Source: Ptiloglossa arizonensis
Taxonomy: Eukaryota > Arthropoda > Insecta > Hymenoptera > Colletidae
Reading direction: 5' to 3'
DNA: 64,000 nt
NCBI RefSeq assembly: GCF_051014685.1
Contig: NW_027478594.1
Coordinates: forward strand, 248,001 to 312,000
Shown here: positions 24,884-36,494 of the stretch, piece after piece
Numbering within the stretch: position 1 is the first letter of the stretch
Layout of the letters: the number at the start of each line of letters is the position of its first letter
Notes under the pieces: generated by a model
Told to the model about the DNA's origin: nothing
Seen by the model: the letters and a program-made list of their open reading frames with translations, nothing else
Databases searched by the model: none
Program-made: the position numbers and the translations under genes

Positions 24884-25414
24884 AATCGGGCGAGTTTCTA
24901 CTTTCAGATGCAACAGGAATTTCTCGAGTTGGTCAATCCGTTCGCTAGATATGGGAGTTTGAAGTTAAGAAATGGCTGAGAAATCATCAAAATTTTCGCA
25001 AGTCTGATACTCGAAACCAATAACTACAATGGCCTAGGGGAAAAATACACATACTGTTGGAGTCGGGAGGGTTTCTACTTTCAGATGCAGCAGAAATTTT
25101 TCGTATTCGTCAATCCGTTCGCGAAATATCGGAGTTTGGAGTTAAGAGATGGTTGAGAAACCATCAAAATTTTGGCAAGTCTAATACTCGAAACCAATAA
25201 CTGGAATAGCCTAGAGGAAAAGTACACACACCATTGTAACCGGGCGAGTTTCTACTTTCAGATGAAGCAGGAATTTCTCGAGTTCGTCAATCCGTTCGCG
25301 AGATACGGGAGTTTGTAGTTAAGGAATGGTTGAGAAACCATCAAAAGTTTCGCAAGTCTGATACTCGAAACCAATAACTGGAATAGCCTAGGGGAAAAGT
25401 ACATACACGATTGT
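24884..25414 (+). repeat. 3-monomer tandem unit, copy 2 (531 bp)
   Basis: Direct tandem partner of 24353-24883, with the GTTGGTC marker at 24922-24934 and the perfect box at 25294. A single copy of the trimer recurs at about 28260-28790. Confidence 0.9.
25294..25310 (+). other. Perfect CENP-B-box match
   Basis: Copy of the 24763 site made by the 531-bp trimer duplication. Confidence 0.65.
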
Positions 25415-26178
25415 AATCGGGCGAGTTTCTACTTTCAGATGCAACAGGAATTTGTCGAGTTCGTCAATCCGTTCGCGAGATATGGGAGTTTGAAGTTAAG
25501 GAATGGTTGAGAAACCATCAAAATTTTCGCAAGTCTGATACTCGAAAACAATAACTGGAACGGCCTAGGGGAAAAGTACGCACACCATTGTAGTCGGGCG
25601 AGTTTCAACTTTCAGATGCAACAGGAGTTTCTCGAGTTCGTCAATCCGTTCGCGAGATATGGGAGTTTGAAGTTAAGGAATGGTTGAGAAACCATCAAAA
25701 TTTTCGCAAGTCTGATACTCGAAACCAATAACTACTATTGCGTACGGCAAAAATACAAATGCCGTTGTAATCGGGCGACTTTCTGCTTCCAGATGCAACA
25801 GGAATTTCTCGAGTTCGTCAATCCGTTCGCGAGATATGGGAGTTTGAAGTTAAGGAATGGTTGAGAAACCATCAAAATTTTCGCAAGTCTGATACTCGAA
25901 ACCAATAACTACTATGGCCTAGGGCAAAAATACACGTACCGTTGTGATCGGGCGAGTTTCTGCTTTCAGATGCAACAGGAATTTCTCGAGTTCGTCAATC
26001 CGTTCGCAAGATATGGGAGTTTGGAATTAAGAATTGGTTGAGAAACCATCAAAGTTTTCGCAAGTCTGATACTCGAAACCAATAACTGGAATAGCCTGGG
26101 GGAAAAGTACACACACCATTGTAATCGGGCGAGTTTCTACTTTCAGATGCAACAGGAACTTCTCGAGTTCGTCAATCC

Positions 26179-26195
26179 GTTCGCGAGATACGGGA
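26179..26195 (+). other. Perfect CENP-B-box match
   Basis: In a CAACAGGAACTTCTCGAG monomer followed by GTTTGAAG, like 13961. Confidence 0.65.
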
Positions 26196-27241
26196 GTTTG
26201 AAGTTAAGGAATGGTTGAGAAACAATCAAAATTTTCGCAAGTCTGACACTCGAAACCATTAACTGGAACGGCCTAGGGGAAAAGTACACACACCATTGTA
26301 ATCGGGCGCGTTTCTACTTTCAGATGCAGCAAGAATTTCTCGAGTTCGTCAATCTGTTAGCGAGATATGGGAGTTTGAAGTTAAGGAATGGTTGCGAAAC
26401 CATCAAAATTTTCGCAAGTCTGATAATCGAAACCAATAACTGGAATGGCCTAGGGGAAAAGTACACACACCTTGGGCAATCGGGCGAGTTTCTACTTTCA
26501 GATACAACAGGAATTTCTCGAGTTCATCAATCCGTTCGCGAGATATGGGAGTTTGAAGTTAAGGAATGGTTGAGAAACCATCAAAATTTTCGCAAGTCTG
26601 ATACTCGAAACCAATAACTACTATGGCCTAGGGCAAAAATACACGTACCGTTGTAATCGGGCGAGTTTCTGCTTTCAGATGCAACAGGAATTTCTCGAGT
26701 TCGTCAATCCGTTCGCGAGATATGGGATTTTGAAGTTAAGGAATGGTTGAGAAACCATCAAAATTTTCGCAAGTCTGATACTCGAAACCAATAATTACAA
26801 AGGCCTAGTGGAAAAATACGCATACCGTTGTAATCGGGCGAGTTTCTGCTTTCAAATGCAACAGGAATTTCTCGAGTTCGTCAATCCTTTCGCGAGATAT
26901 GGGATTTTGAAGTTAAGGAATGGTTGAGAAAGCATCAAAATTTTCGCAAGTCTGATACTCGAAACCAATAATTACAAAGGCCTAGGGCAAAAATACACGT
27001 ACCGTTGTGATCGGGCGAGTTTCTGCTTTCAGATGCAACAGGAATTTCTCGAGTTCGTCAATCCGTTCGCGAGATATGGGAGTTTGGAATTAAGAATTGG
27101 TTGAGAAACCATCAAAGTTTTCGCAAGTCTGATACTCGAAACCAATAACTGGAATAGCCTGGGGGAAAAGTACACACACCATTGTAATCGGGCGAGTTTC
27201 TACTTTCAGATGCAACAGGAACTTCTCGAGTTCGTCAATCC

Positions 27242-27258
27242 GTTCGCGAGATACGGGA
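27242..27258 (+). other. Perfect CENP-B-box match
   Basis: Same monomer type as 26179, six monomers (1063 bp) later. It belongs to the extra monomer that distinguishes this superrepeat copy from the one at 22.9 kb. Confidence 0.65.
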
Positions 27259-28126
27259 GTTTGAAGTTAAGGAATGGTTGAGAAACCATCAAAATTTTCG
27301 CAAGTCTGACACTCGAAACCATTAACTGGAACGGCCTAGGGGAAAAGTACACACACCATTGTAATCGGGCGCGTTTCTACTTTCAGATGCAGCAAGAATT
27401 TCTCGAGTTCGTCAATCTGTTAGCGAGATATGGGAGTTTGAAGTTAAGGAATGGTTGCGAAACCATCAAAATTTTCGCAAGTCTGATACTCGAAACCGTT
27501 AACTGGAACGCCCTAGGGGAAAAGTACACACACCCTTGTAATCGGGCGAGTTTCTACTTTCAGATGCAACTGGAATTTGTCGAGTTCGTCAATCCGTTCG
27601 TGAGATATGGGAGCTTGAAGTTAAGGAATGGTTGAGAAACCATCAAAATTTTCGCAAGTCTGGTACTCGAAACCAATAACTGGAATAGCCAAGGGGAAAA
27701 GTACACACACCATTGTAATCGGGCGAGTTTCTGCTTTCAGATGCAACAGGAATTTGTCGAGTTCGTCAATCCGTTCGCGAGATATCGGAGTTTGGAGTTA
27801 AGAGATGGTTGAGAAACCACCAAAATTTTCGCAAGTCTGATGCTCGAAACCAATAACTGGAATAGCGTAGGGGAAAAATACACATACCGTTGTAATCGGG
27901 AGAGTTTCTACTTTCAGATGCAGCAGAAATTTGTCGAGGTCGTCAATCCATTCGCGAGATATGGGAGTTTGAAGTTAAGGAATGGTTGAGAAACCATCAA
28001 AATTTTCGCAAGTCTGATACTCGAAACCGATAACTGGAATAGCCTAGGGGAAAAGTACACACTCCATTGTAACCGGGCGAGTTTCTACTTTCAGATGCAG
28101 CAGGAATTTCTCGAGTTCGTCAATCC

Positions 28127-28143
28127 GTTCGCGAGATACGGGA
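28127..28143 (+). other. Perfect CENP-B-box match
   Basis: Copy of 23701 at a shift of 4426 bp. The second member of the pair is missing here because three monomers were lost. Confidence 0.65.
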
Positions 28144-28657
28144 GTTTGTAGTTGAGGAATGGTTGAGAAACCATCAAAATTTTCGCAAGTCTGATACTCG
28201 AAACCAATAACTGGAATAGCCTAGGGGAAAAGTACACACACTATTGTAATCGGTCGAGTTTCTACTTTCAGATGCAACAGGAATTTCTCGAGTTGGTCAA
28301 TCCGTTCGCTAGATATGGGAGTTTGAAGTTAAGAAATGGCTGAGAAATCATCAAAATTTTCGCAAGTCTGATACTCGAAACCAATAACTACCATGGCCTA
28401 GGGGAAAAATACACATACTGTTGGAGTCGGGAGGGTTTCTACTTTCAGATGCAGCAGAAATTTTTCGTATTCGTCAATCCGTTCGCGAAATATCGGAGTT
28501 TGGAGTTAAGAGATGGTTGAGAAACCATCAAAATTTTGGCAAGTCTAATACTCGACACCAATAACTGGAATAGCCTAGAGGAAAAGTACACACACCATTG
28601 TAACCGGGCGAGTTTCTACTTTCAGATGAAGCAGGAATTTCTCGAGTTCGTCAATCC

Positions 28658-28674
28658 GTTCGCGAGATACGGGA
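28658..28674 (+). other. Perfect CENP-B-box match
   Basis: Copy of 24763 at a shift of 3895 bp, in the GATGAAGCAGG monomer. Confidence 0.65.
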
Positions 28675-28950
28675 GTTTGTAGTTAAGGAATGGTTGAGAA
28701 ACCATCAAAAGTTTCGCAAGTCTGATACTCGAAACCAATAACTGGAATAGCCTAGGGGAAAAGTACATACACGATTGTAATCGGGCGAGTTTCTACTTTC
28801 AGATGCAACAGGAATTTGTCGAGTTCGTCAATCCGTTCGCGAGATATGGGAGTTTGAAGTTAAGGAATGGTTGAGAAACCATCAAAATTTTCGCAAGTCT
28901 GATACTCGAAAACAATAACTGGAGCGGCCTAGGGGAAAAGTACGCACACC

Positions 28951-30189
28951 ATTGTAGTCGGGCGAGTTTCAACTTTCAGATGCAACAGGAGTTTCTCGAG
29001 TTCGTCAATCCGTTCGCGAGATATGGGAGTTTGAAGTTAAGGAATGGTTGAGAAACCACAAAAATTTTCGCAAGTCTGACACTCGAAACCAATAACTGGT
29101 ATAGCCTAGGGGAAAAGTACACACACCATTGTAATAGGGCGAGTTCCTACTTTCAGATGCGACAGGAATTTGTCGAGTTCGTCAATCCGTTCGCGAGATA
29201 TGGGAGTTTGAAGTTAAGGAACGGCTGAGAAACCATCAAAATTTTCGCAAGTCTGATACTCGAAACCAATAACTACAATGGCCTAGGGGAAAAATACACA
29301 TACTGTTGGAATCGGGCGGGTTTCTACTTTCAGATGCAGCAGAAATTTTTCGGATTCGTCAATCCGTTCGCGAAATGTCGGAGTTTGGAAATAAGAGATG
29401 GTTGAGATTCCGTCAGAATTTTCGCAAGTCTGATACTCGAAACCATTAACTGGAACGGCCTAGGGGAAAAGTACACACACCATTGTTATCGGGCGAGTTT
29501 CTACTTTCAGATGCAACAGGAATTTGTCGAGTTCGTTAATCCGTTCGCGAGATATGGGAGTTTGAAGTTAAGGAATGGTTGAGAAACCATCAAAATTTTG
29601 TCAAGTCTGATACTCGAAACCAATAACTACTATGGCCTAGGGCAAAAATACACGTACCGTTGTAATCGGGCGAGTTTCTGCTTTCAGATGCAATAGGAAT
29701 TTCTCGAGTTCGTCAATCCTTTCGCGAGATATGGGATTTTGAAGTTAAGGAATGGTTGAGAAAGCATCAAAATTTTCGCAAGTCTGATACTCGAAACCAA
29801 TAATTACAAAGGCCTAGTGGAAAAATACGCATACCGTTGTAATCGGGCGCGTTTCTGCTTTCAAATGCAACAGGAATTTCTCGAGTTCGTCAATCCTTTC
29901 GCGAGATATGGGATTTTGAAGTTAAGGAATGGTTGAGAAAGCATCAAAATTTTCGCAAGTCTGATACTCGAAACCAATAATTACAAAGGCCTAGGGCAAA
30001 AATACACGTACCGTTGTGATCGGGCGAGTTTCTGCTTTCAGATGCAACAGGAATTTCTCGAGTTCGTCAATCCGTTCGCGAGATATGGGAGTTTGGAATT
30101 AAGAATTGGTTGAGAAACCATCAAAGTTTTCGCAAGTCTGATACTCGAAACCAATAACTGGAATAGCCTGGGGGAAAAGTACACACACC
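28951..30189 (+). repeat. 7-monomer tandem unit, copy 1 (1239 bp)
   Basis: A seven-monomer unit beginning ATTGTAGTCGGGCGAGTTTCAAC. It includes GGTATAGCC, GAAATGTCGGAG, GATTCCGTCAG, TTTTGTCAAGTC and GGCCTAGTGGAAAAATACGC (near 29813). The next 1239 bp (exactly seven monomers) repeat it nearly without change. Confidence 0.92.
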
Positions 30190-31428
30190 ATTGTAGTCGG
30201 GCGAGTTTCAACTTTCAGATGCAACAGGAGTTTCTCGAGTTCGTCAATCCGTTCGCGAGATATGGGAGTTTGAAGTTAAGGAATGGTTGAGAAACCACAA
30301 AAATTTTCGCAAGTCTGACACTCGAAACCAATAACTGGTATAGCCTAGGGGAAAAGTACACACACCATTGTAATAGGGCGAGTTCCTACTTTCAGATGCG
30401 ACAGGAATTTGTCGAGTTCGTCAATCCGTTCGCGAGATATGGGAGTTTGAAGTTAAGGAACGGCTGAGAAACCATCAAAATTTTCGCAAGTCTGATACTC
30501 GAAACCAATAACTACAATGGCCTAGGGGAAAAATACACATACTGTTGGAATCGGGCGGGTTTCTACTTTCAGATGCAGCAGAAATTTTTCGGATTCGTCA
30601 ATCCGTTCGCGAAATGTCGGAGTTTGGAAATAAGAGATGGTTGAGATTCCGTCAGAATTTTCGCAAGTCTGATACTCGAAACCATTAACTGGAACGGCCT
30701 AGGGGAAAAGTACACACACCATTGTTATCGGGCGAGTTTCTACTTTCAGATGCAACAGGAATTTGTCGAGTTCGTTAATCCGTTCGCGAGATATGGGAGT
30801 TTGAAGTTAAGGAATGGTTGAGAAACCATCAAAATTTTGTCAAGTCTGATACTCGAAACCAATAACTACTATGGCCTAGGGCAAAAATACACGTACCGTT
30901 GTAATCGGGCGAGTTTCTGCTTTCAGATGCAATAGGAATTTCTCGAGTTCGTCAATCCTTTCGCGAGATATGGGATTTTGAAGTTAAGGAATGGTTGAGA
31001 AAGCATCAAAATTTTCGCAAGTCTGATACTCGAAACCTATAATTACAAAGGCCTAGTGGAAAAATACGCATACCGTTGTAATCGGGCGCGTTTCTGCTTT
31101 CAAATGCAACAGGAATTTCTCGAGTTCGTCAATCCTTTCGCGAGATATGGGATTTTGAAGTTAAGGAATGGTTGAGAAAGCATCAAAATTTTCGCAAGTC
31201 TGATACTCGAAACCAATAATTACAAAGGCCTAGGGCAAAAATACACGTACCGTTGTGATCGGGCGAGTTTCTGCTTTCAGATGCAACAGGAATTTCTCGA
31301 GTTCGTCAATCCGTTCGCGAGATATGGGAGTTTGGAATTAAGAATTGGTTGAGAAACCATCAAAGTTTTCGCAAGTCTGATACTCGAAACCAATAACTGG
31401 AATAGCCTGGGGGAAAAGTACACACACC
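30190..31428 (+). repeat. 7-monomer tandem unit, copy 2 (1239 bp)
   Basis: Tandem partner of 28951-30189. One visible difference is AAACCTATAATTAC (near 31035) against AAACCAATAATTAC. After 31428 the array returns to the superrepeat order found at about 27185, as if the duplication was recent. Confidence 0.92.
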
Positions 31429-31489
31429 ATTGTAATCGGGCGAGTTTCTACTTTCAGATGCAACAGGAACTTCTCGAGTTCGTCAATCC

Positions 31490-31506
31490 GTTCGCGAGAT
31501 ACGGGA
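31490..31506 (+). other. Perfect CENP-B-box match
   Basis: Copy of 27242 at a shift of 4248 bp (24 monomers). Confidence 0.65.
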
Positions 31507-31632
31507 GTTTGAAGTTAAGGAATGGTTGAGAAACCATCAAAATTTTCGCAAGTCTGACACACGAAACCATTAACTGGAACGGCCTAGGGGAAAAGTACAC
31601 ACACCATTGTAATCGGGCGCGTTTCTACTTTC

Positions 31633-33110
31633 AGATGCAGCAAGAATTTCTCGAGTTCGTCAATCTGTTAGCGAGATATGGGAGTTTGAAGTTAAGGAAT
31701 GGTTGCGAAACCATCAAAATTTTCGCAAGTCTGATACTCGAAACCGTTAACTGGAACGGCCTAGGGGAAAAGTACACACACCCTTGTAATCGGGCGAGTT
31801 TCTACTTTCAGATGCAACAGGAATTTGTCGAGTTCGTCAATCCGTTCGTGAGATATGGGAGCTTGAAGTTAAGGAATGGTTGAGAAACCATCAAAATTTT
31901 CGCAAGTCTGGTACTCGAAACCAATAACTCGAATAGCCTAGGGGAAAAGTACACATACCGTTGTAATCGGGCTAGTTTCTACTTTCAGATGCAACAGGAA
32001 TTTCTCGAGTTCGTCAATCCGTTCGGGAGATATGGGATTTTGAAGTTAAGGAATGGTTGAGAAACCATCAAAATTGTCGCAACTCTGACACTCGAAACCA
32101 ATAACATACAATGGCCTAGGGGAAAAGTACACACACCATTGTAATCGGGCGAGTTTCTACTTTCAGATGCAACAGGAATTTGTCGAGTTCGTCTATCCGT
32201 TCGCGAGATATCGGTGTTTGGAGATAAGAGATGGTTGAGAATCCATCAAAATTTTCGCAAGTCTGATACTCGAAACCATTAACTGGAATGGCCTAGGGGA
32301 AAAGTACACACACCATTGTAATCGGGCTAGTTCCTACCTTCAGGTGCAACAGGAATTTCTCGAGTTCGTCAATCCGTTCGCGAGATATGAGAGTTTGAAG
32401 TTAAGGAGTGGTTCTGAAACCATCAAGATTTTCGCAAGTCTGCTACTCGAAACCAATAACTGGAATAGCCAAGGGGGAAAGTACACACACCATTGTAATC
32501 GGGCGAGTTTCTGCTTTCAGATGCAACAGGAATTTGTCGAGTTCGTCAATCCGTTCGCGAGATATCGGAGTTTGGAGTTAAGAGATGGTTGAGAAACCAC
32601 CAAAATTTTCGCAAGTCTGATGCTCGAAACCAATAACTGGAATAGCGTAGGGGAAAAATACACATACCGTTGTAATCGGGAGAGTTTCTACTTTCAGATG
32701 CAGCAGAAATTTGTCGAGTTCGTCAATCCATTCGCGAGATATGGGAGTTTGAAGTTAAGGAATGGTTGAGAAACCATCAAAATTTTCGCAAGTCTGATAC
32801 TCGAAACCGATAACTGTAATAGCCTAGGGGAAAAGTACACACTCCATTGTAACCGGGCGAGTTTCTACTTTCAGATGCAGCAGGAATTTCTCGAGTTCGT
32901 CAATCCGTTCGCGAGATAAGGGAGTTTGTAGTTGAGGAATGGTTGAGAAACCATCAAAATTTTCGCAAGTCTGATACTCGAAACCAATAACTGGAATAGC
33001 CTAGGGGAAAAGTACACACACTGTTGTAATCGGGCGAGTTTCTACTTTCAGATGCAACAGGAATTTCTCGAGTTCGTCAACCCGTTCGCGAGATACGGGA
33101 GTTTGTAGTT
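31633..33110 (+). repeat. Third copy of the 14-16.6 kb cassette
   Basis: Starts with the same GATGCAGCAAGAATTTCTCGAG unit as 14104 and follows the same monomer order at a shift of 17529 bp (99 monomers) to about 32697. It then continues like 16230-16660, including the CAACCCGTTCGCGAGATAC monomer. This copy ends the homogenised core. Confidence 0.85.
33084..33100 (+). other. Perfect CENP-B-box match
   Basis: In a CAACCCGTTCG monomer, equivalent to 16618. The preceding monomer has AAGGG (near 32917) where its counterpart at 16441 is perfect. This is the last site of the core. Confidence 0.65.
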
Positions 33111-33954
33111 AAGGAATGGTTGAGAAACCATCAAAATTTTCGCAAGTCTGATACTCGAAACCAATAACTACAATGGCCTATGGGAAAAATACCCATACCG
33201 TTGTTATCGGGCGAGTTTCCGCTTTCAGATGCAATAGGAATTTCTCGATTCCGTCAATCCGTTCGTGAGATATGGGAGTTTGAAGTTAAGGAATGGTTGA
33301 GAAACCATCAAAATTTTTGAAAGTCGGATACTCGAAACCAATAACTGGAATAGCCTAGGGAAAAAGTACACACACCATTGTAATCGGTCGAGTTTCTACT
33401 TTCAGATGCGACAGGAATTTGTCGAGTTCGTCAATCCGTTCGCGAGATATGGGAGTTTGAAGTTAAGGAATGGCTGAGAAACCATCAAAATTTTCGCAAG
33501 TCTGATACTCGAAACCAATAACTACAATGGCCTAGGGGAAAAATACACATACCGTTGTAATCGGGAGAGTTTCTACTTTCAGACGCAACAGAAATTTTTC
33601 GGATTCTTCATTCCGTTCGCGAAATATCGGAGTTTGGATTTAAGAGATGGTTGAGAAACCATCAAAATTTTCGCAAGTCTGATACTCGAAACCGTTAACT
33701 GGAATGGCCTAGGGGAAAAGTACACCCACCATTATAATCGGGCGAGTTTCTACTTTCAGATGCAACAGAAATTTTTCGGATTCGTCAATCCGTTCGCGAA
33801 ATATCGGAGTTTGGAGATAAGAGATGGTTGAGATTCCGTCAAAATTTTCGCAAGTCTGATACTCGAAAACAATAACTGGAACGGCCTAGGGGAAAAGTAC
33901 GCACACCATTGTAGTCGGGCGAGTTCCTACTTTCAGATGCGACAGGAATTTGTC

Positions 33955-35250
33955 GAGTTCGTCAATCCGTTCGCGAGATATGGGAGTTTGAAGTTAAGGA
34001 ATGGCTGAGAAACCATCAAAATTTTCGCGAGTCTGATACTCGAAACCAATAACTACAATGGCCTAGGGGAAAAATACACATACTGTTGGAATCGGGAGGG
34101 TTTCTACTTTCAGATGCAGCAGAAATTTTTCGTATTCGTCAATCCGTTCGCGAAATATCGGTGTTTGGAGTTAAGAGATGGTTGAGAAACCATCAAAATT
34201 TTGGCAATTCTGATACTCGAAACCATTAACTGGAATGGCCTAGGGGAAAAGTACACACACCATTGTTATCGGGCGAGTTTCTACTTTCAGATGCAACAGG
34301 AATTTGTCGAGTTCGTCAATCCGTTCGCGAGATATGGGAGTTTGAAGTTAAGGAATGGTTGAGAAACCATCAAAATTTTCGCAAGTCTGATACTCCAAAC
34401 CAATAACTGGAATAGCCTAGGGGAAAAGTACACACACCATTGTAGTCGGGCGAGTTTCTACTTTCAGATGCGACAGGAATTTGTCGAGTTCGTCAATCCG
34501 TTCGCGAGATATGGGTGTTTGAAGTTAAGGAATGGCTGAGAAACCATCAAAATTTTCGCAAGTCTGATACTCGAAACCAATAACTACAATGGCCTAGGGG
34601 AAAAATACACATACCGTTGTAATCGGGAGAGTTTCTACTTTCAGACGCAACAGAAATTTTTCGGATTCTTCAATCCGTTCGCGAAATATCGGAGTTTGGA
34701 TTTAAGAGATGGTTGAGAAACCATCAAAATTTTCGCAAGTCTGATGCTCGAAACCGTTAACTGGAATGGCCTAGGGGAAAAGTACACCCACCATTATAAT
34801 CGGGCGAGTTTCTACCTTCAGATGCAACAGAAATTTTTCGGATTCGTCAATCCGTTCGCGAAATATCGGAGTTTGGAGTTAAGAGATGGTTGAGAAACCA
34901 TCAAAATTTTGGCAATTCTGATACTCGAAACCATTAACTGGAATAGCCTAGGGGAAAAGTACACACACCATTGTTATCGGGCGAGTCTCTACTTCCAGAT
35001 GCAACAGGAATTTTTCGAGTTCGTTAATCCGTTCGCGAGATATGGGAGTTCGAAGTTAAGGAATGGTTGAGAAACCATCAAAATTTTCGCAAGTCTGATA
35101 CTCGAAAACAATAACTGGAACGGCCTAGGGGAAAAGAACGCACACCATTGTAGTCGGGCGAGTTTCTACTTTCAGATGCAACAGGAATTTCTCGAGTTCG
35201 TCAATCCGTTCGCGAGATATGGGAGTTTGAAGTTAAGGAATGGTTGAGAA
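33955..35250 (+). repeat. 10-mer-related segment, upstream copy
   Basis: About seven monomers running from GCGACAGGAATTTGTCGAG through TTCGCGAGTCTGATAC (34024), ATATCGGTGTTTGGAG and GCGAGTCTCTACTTCCAG (34981). The same run occurs 2831 bp downstream (34021 against 36852; 34981 against 37812), close to 16 monomers. Confidence 0.85.
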
Positions 35251-35544
35251 ACCATCAAAATTTTCGCAAGTCTGATGCTCGAAACCGTTAACTGGAATGG
35301 CCTAGGGGAAAAGTACACCCACCATTATAATCGGGCGAGTTTCTACCTTCAGATGCAACAGAAATTTTTCGGATTCGTCAATCCGTTCGCAAAATATCGG
35401 AGTTTGGAGATAAGAGATGGTTGAGATTCCGTCAAAATTTTCGCAAGTCTGATACTCGAAACCATTAACTGGAATGGCCTAGGGGAAAAGTACACCCACC
35501 ATTATAATCGGGCGAGTTTCTACCTTCAGATGCAACAGAAATTT

Positions 35545-35721
35545 TTCGGATTCGTCAATCCGTTCGCGAAATATCGGAGTTTGGAGTTAAGAGATGGTTG
35601 AGAAACCATCAAAATTTTGGCAATTCTGATACTCGAAACCATTAACTGGAACGGCCTAGGGGAAAAGTACACACACCATTGTAATCGGGCGAGTTTCTAC
35701 TTTCAGATGCAACAGTAATTT
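35545..35721 (+). repeat. Representative type B monomer (177 bp)
   Basis: Type B differs from type A by linked changes in the first 50 bases. The XhoI site is replaced by TTCGGA, GAGATATGGG becomes GAAATATCGG, TTTGAAG becomes TTTGGAG and AAGGAATGG becomes AAGAGATGG. The preceding bases read CAGAAATTT rather than CAGGAATTT. As a result the CENP-B-box-like segment falls to 7 of 9 essential bases. Type B copies are absent before about 3.67 kb, common from 3.67 to 58.9 kb and rare after 59.1 kb. Confidence 0.85.
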
Positions 35722-36445
35722 CTCGAGTTCGTCAATCCGTTCGCAAGATATGGGAGTTGAAGTTAAGGAATGGTTGAGAAACCATCAAAATTTTCGCAAG
35801 TCTGACACTCGAAACCAATAACTGGTATAGCCTAGGGGAAAAGTACACACACCATTGTAATCCGGCGAGTTCCTACTTTCAGATGCGACAGGAATTTCTC
35901 GAGTTCGTCAATCCGCTCGCGAGATATGGGAGTTTGAAGTTAAGGAATGGTTGAGAAACCATCAAAATTTTCGCAAGTCTGACACTCGAAACCAATAACT
36001 GGTATAGCCTAGGGGAAAAGTACACACACCATTGTAATGGGGCGAGTTCCTACTTTCAGATGCGACAGCAATTTGTCGAGTTCGTCAATCCGTTCGCGAG
36101 ATATGGGAGTTTGAAGTTAAGGAATGTCTGAGAAACCATCAAAATTTTCGCAAGTCTGATACTCGAAACCAATAACTACAATGGCCTAGGGGAAAAATAC
36201 ACATACTGTTGGAATCGGGAGGGTTTCTACTTTCAGATGCAGCAGAAATTTTTCGGATTCGTCAATCCGTTCGCGAAATATCGGAGTTTGGAGATAAGAG
36301 ATGGTTGAGATTCCGTCAAAATTTTCGCAAGTCTGATACTCGAAACCATTAACTGGAACGGCCTAGGGGAAAAGTACACACACCATTGTAATCGGGCGAG
36401 TTTCTACTTTCAGATGCAACAGGAATTTCTCGAGTTCGTCAATCC

Positions 36446-36462
36446 GTTCGCGAGATATGGGA
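36446..36462 (+). other. CENP-B-box-like segment, common 8/9 form (representative)
   Basis: The segment GTTCGCGAGATATGGGA fits NTTCGNNNNANNCGGGN at 8 of its 9 essential bases; the single miss is T for the first C of CGGG. This is the type A consensus state at monomer positions 18-34. One C/T change separates it from the perfect form listed below at 19 sites. Confidence 0.7.
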
Positions 36463-36477
36463 GTTTGAAGTTAAGGA

Positions 36478-36493
36478 ATGGTTGAGAAACCAT
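36478..36493. other. Dyad symmetry within monomer (representative)
   Basis: ATGGTT-GAGA-AACCAT is a perfect 6-bp inverted repeat with a 4-base loop, at monomer positions 50-65. It recurs in most of the copies. Loop variants that keep the stem include GCGA (near 14177, 15239), GAGG (near 8335) and GACA (near 56654). Stem-breaking variants also exist, for example GGCTGAGAAACC in many 33-47 kb copies. It could extrude as a short hairpin; a role is inferred only. Confidence 0.75.
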
Positions 36494-36494
36494 C

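Larger units (their letters stand above)
26324..28280 (+). repeat. 24/25-monomer superrepeat, copy 2
   Basis: Partner of 22075-24350. At its right end the shift drops from 4426 to 3895 bp (TCTCGAGTTGGTC at 24391 and 28286), meaning three monomers of copy 1 are absent here. All changes are whole monomers. Confidence 0.85.
12661..33110 (+). repeat. Homogenised core with long-period superrepeats
   Basis: About 115 monomers arranged as overlapping copies of a long superrepeat. The same ordered series of variant monomers returns at distances of 3896 (22 monomers), 3541 (20), 3187 (18), 4249 (24), 4426 (25) and 5490 bp (31). Within matched stretches copies are nearly identical. They differ mainly by gain or loss of whole monomers. 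Seventeen of the nineteen perfect CENP-B-like boxes lie here. No gene or foreign insertion is seen. Confidence 0.9.
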
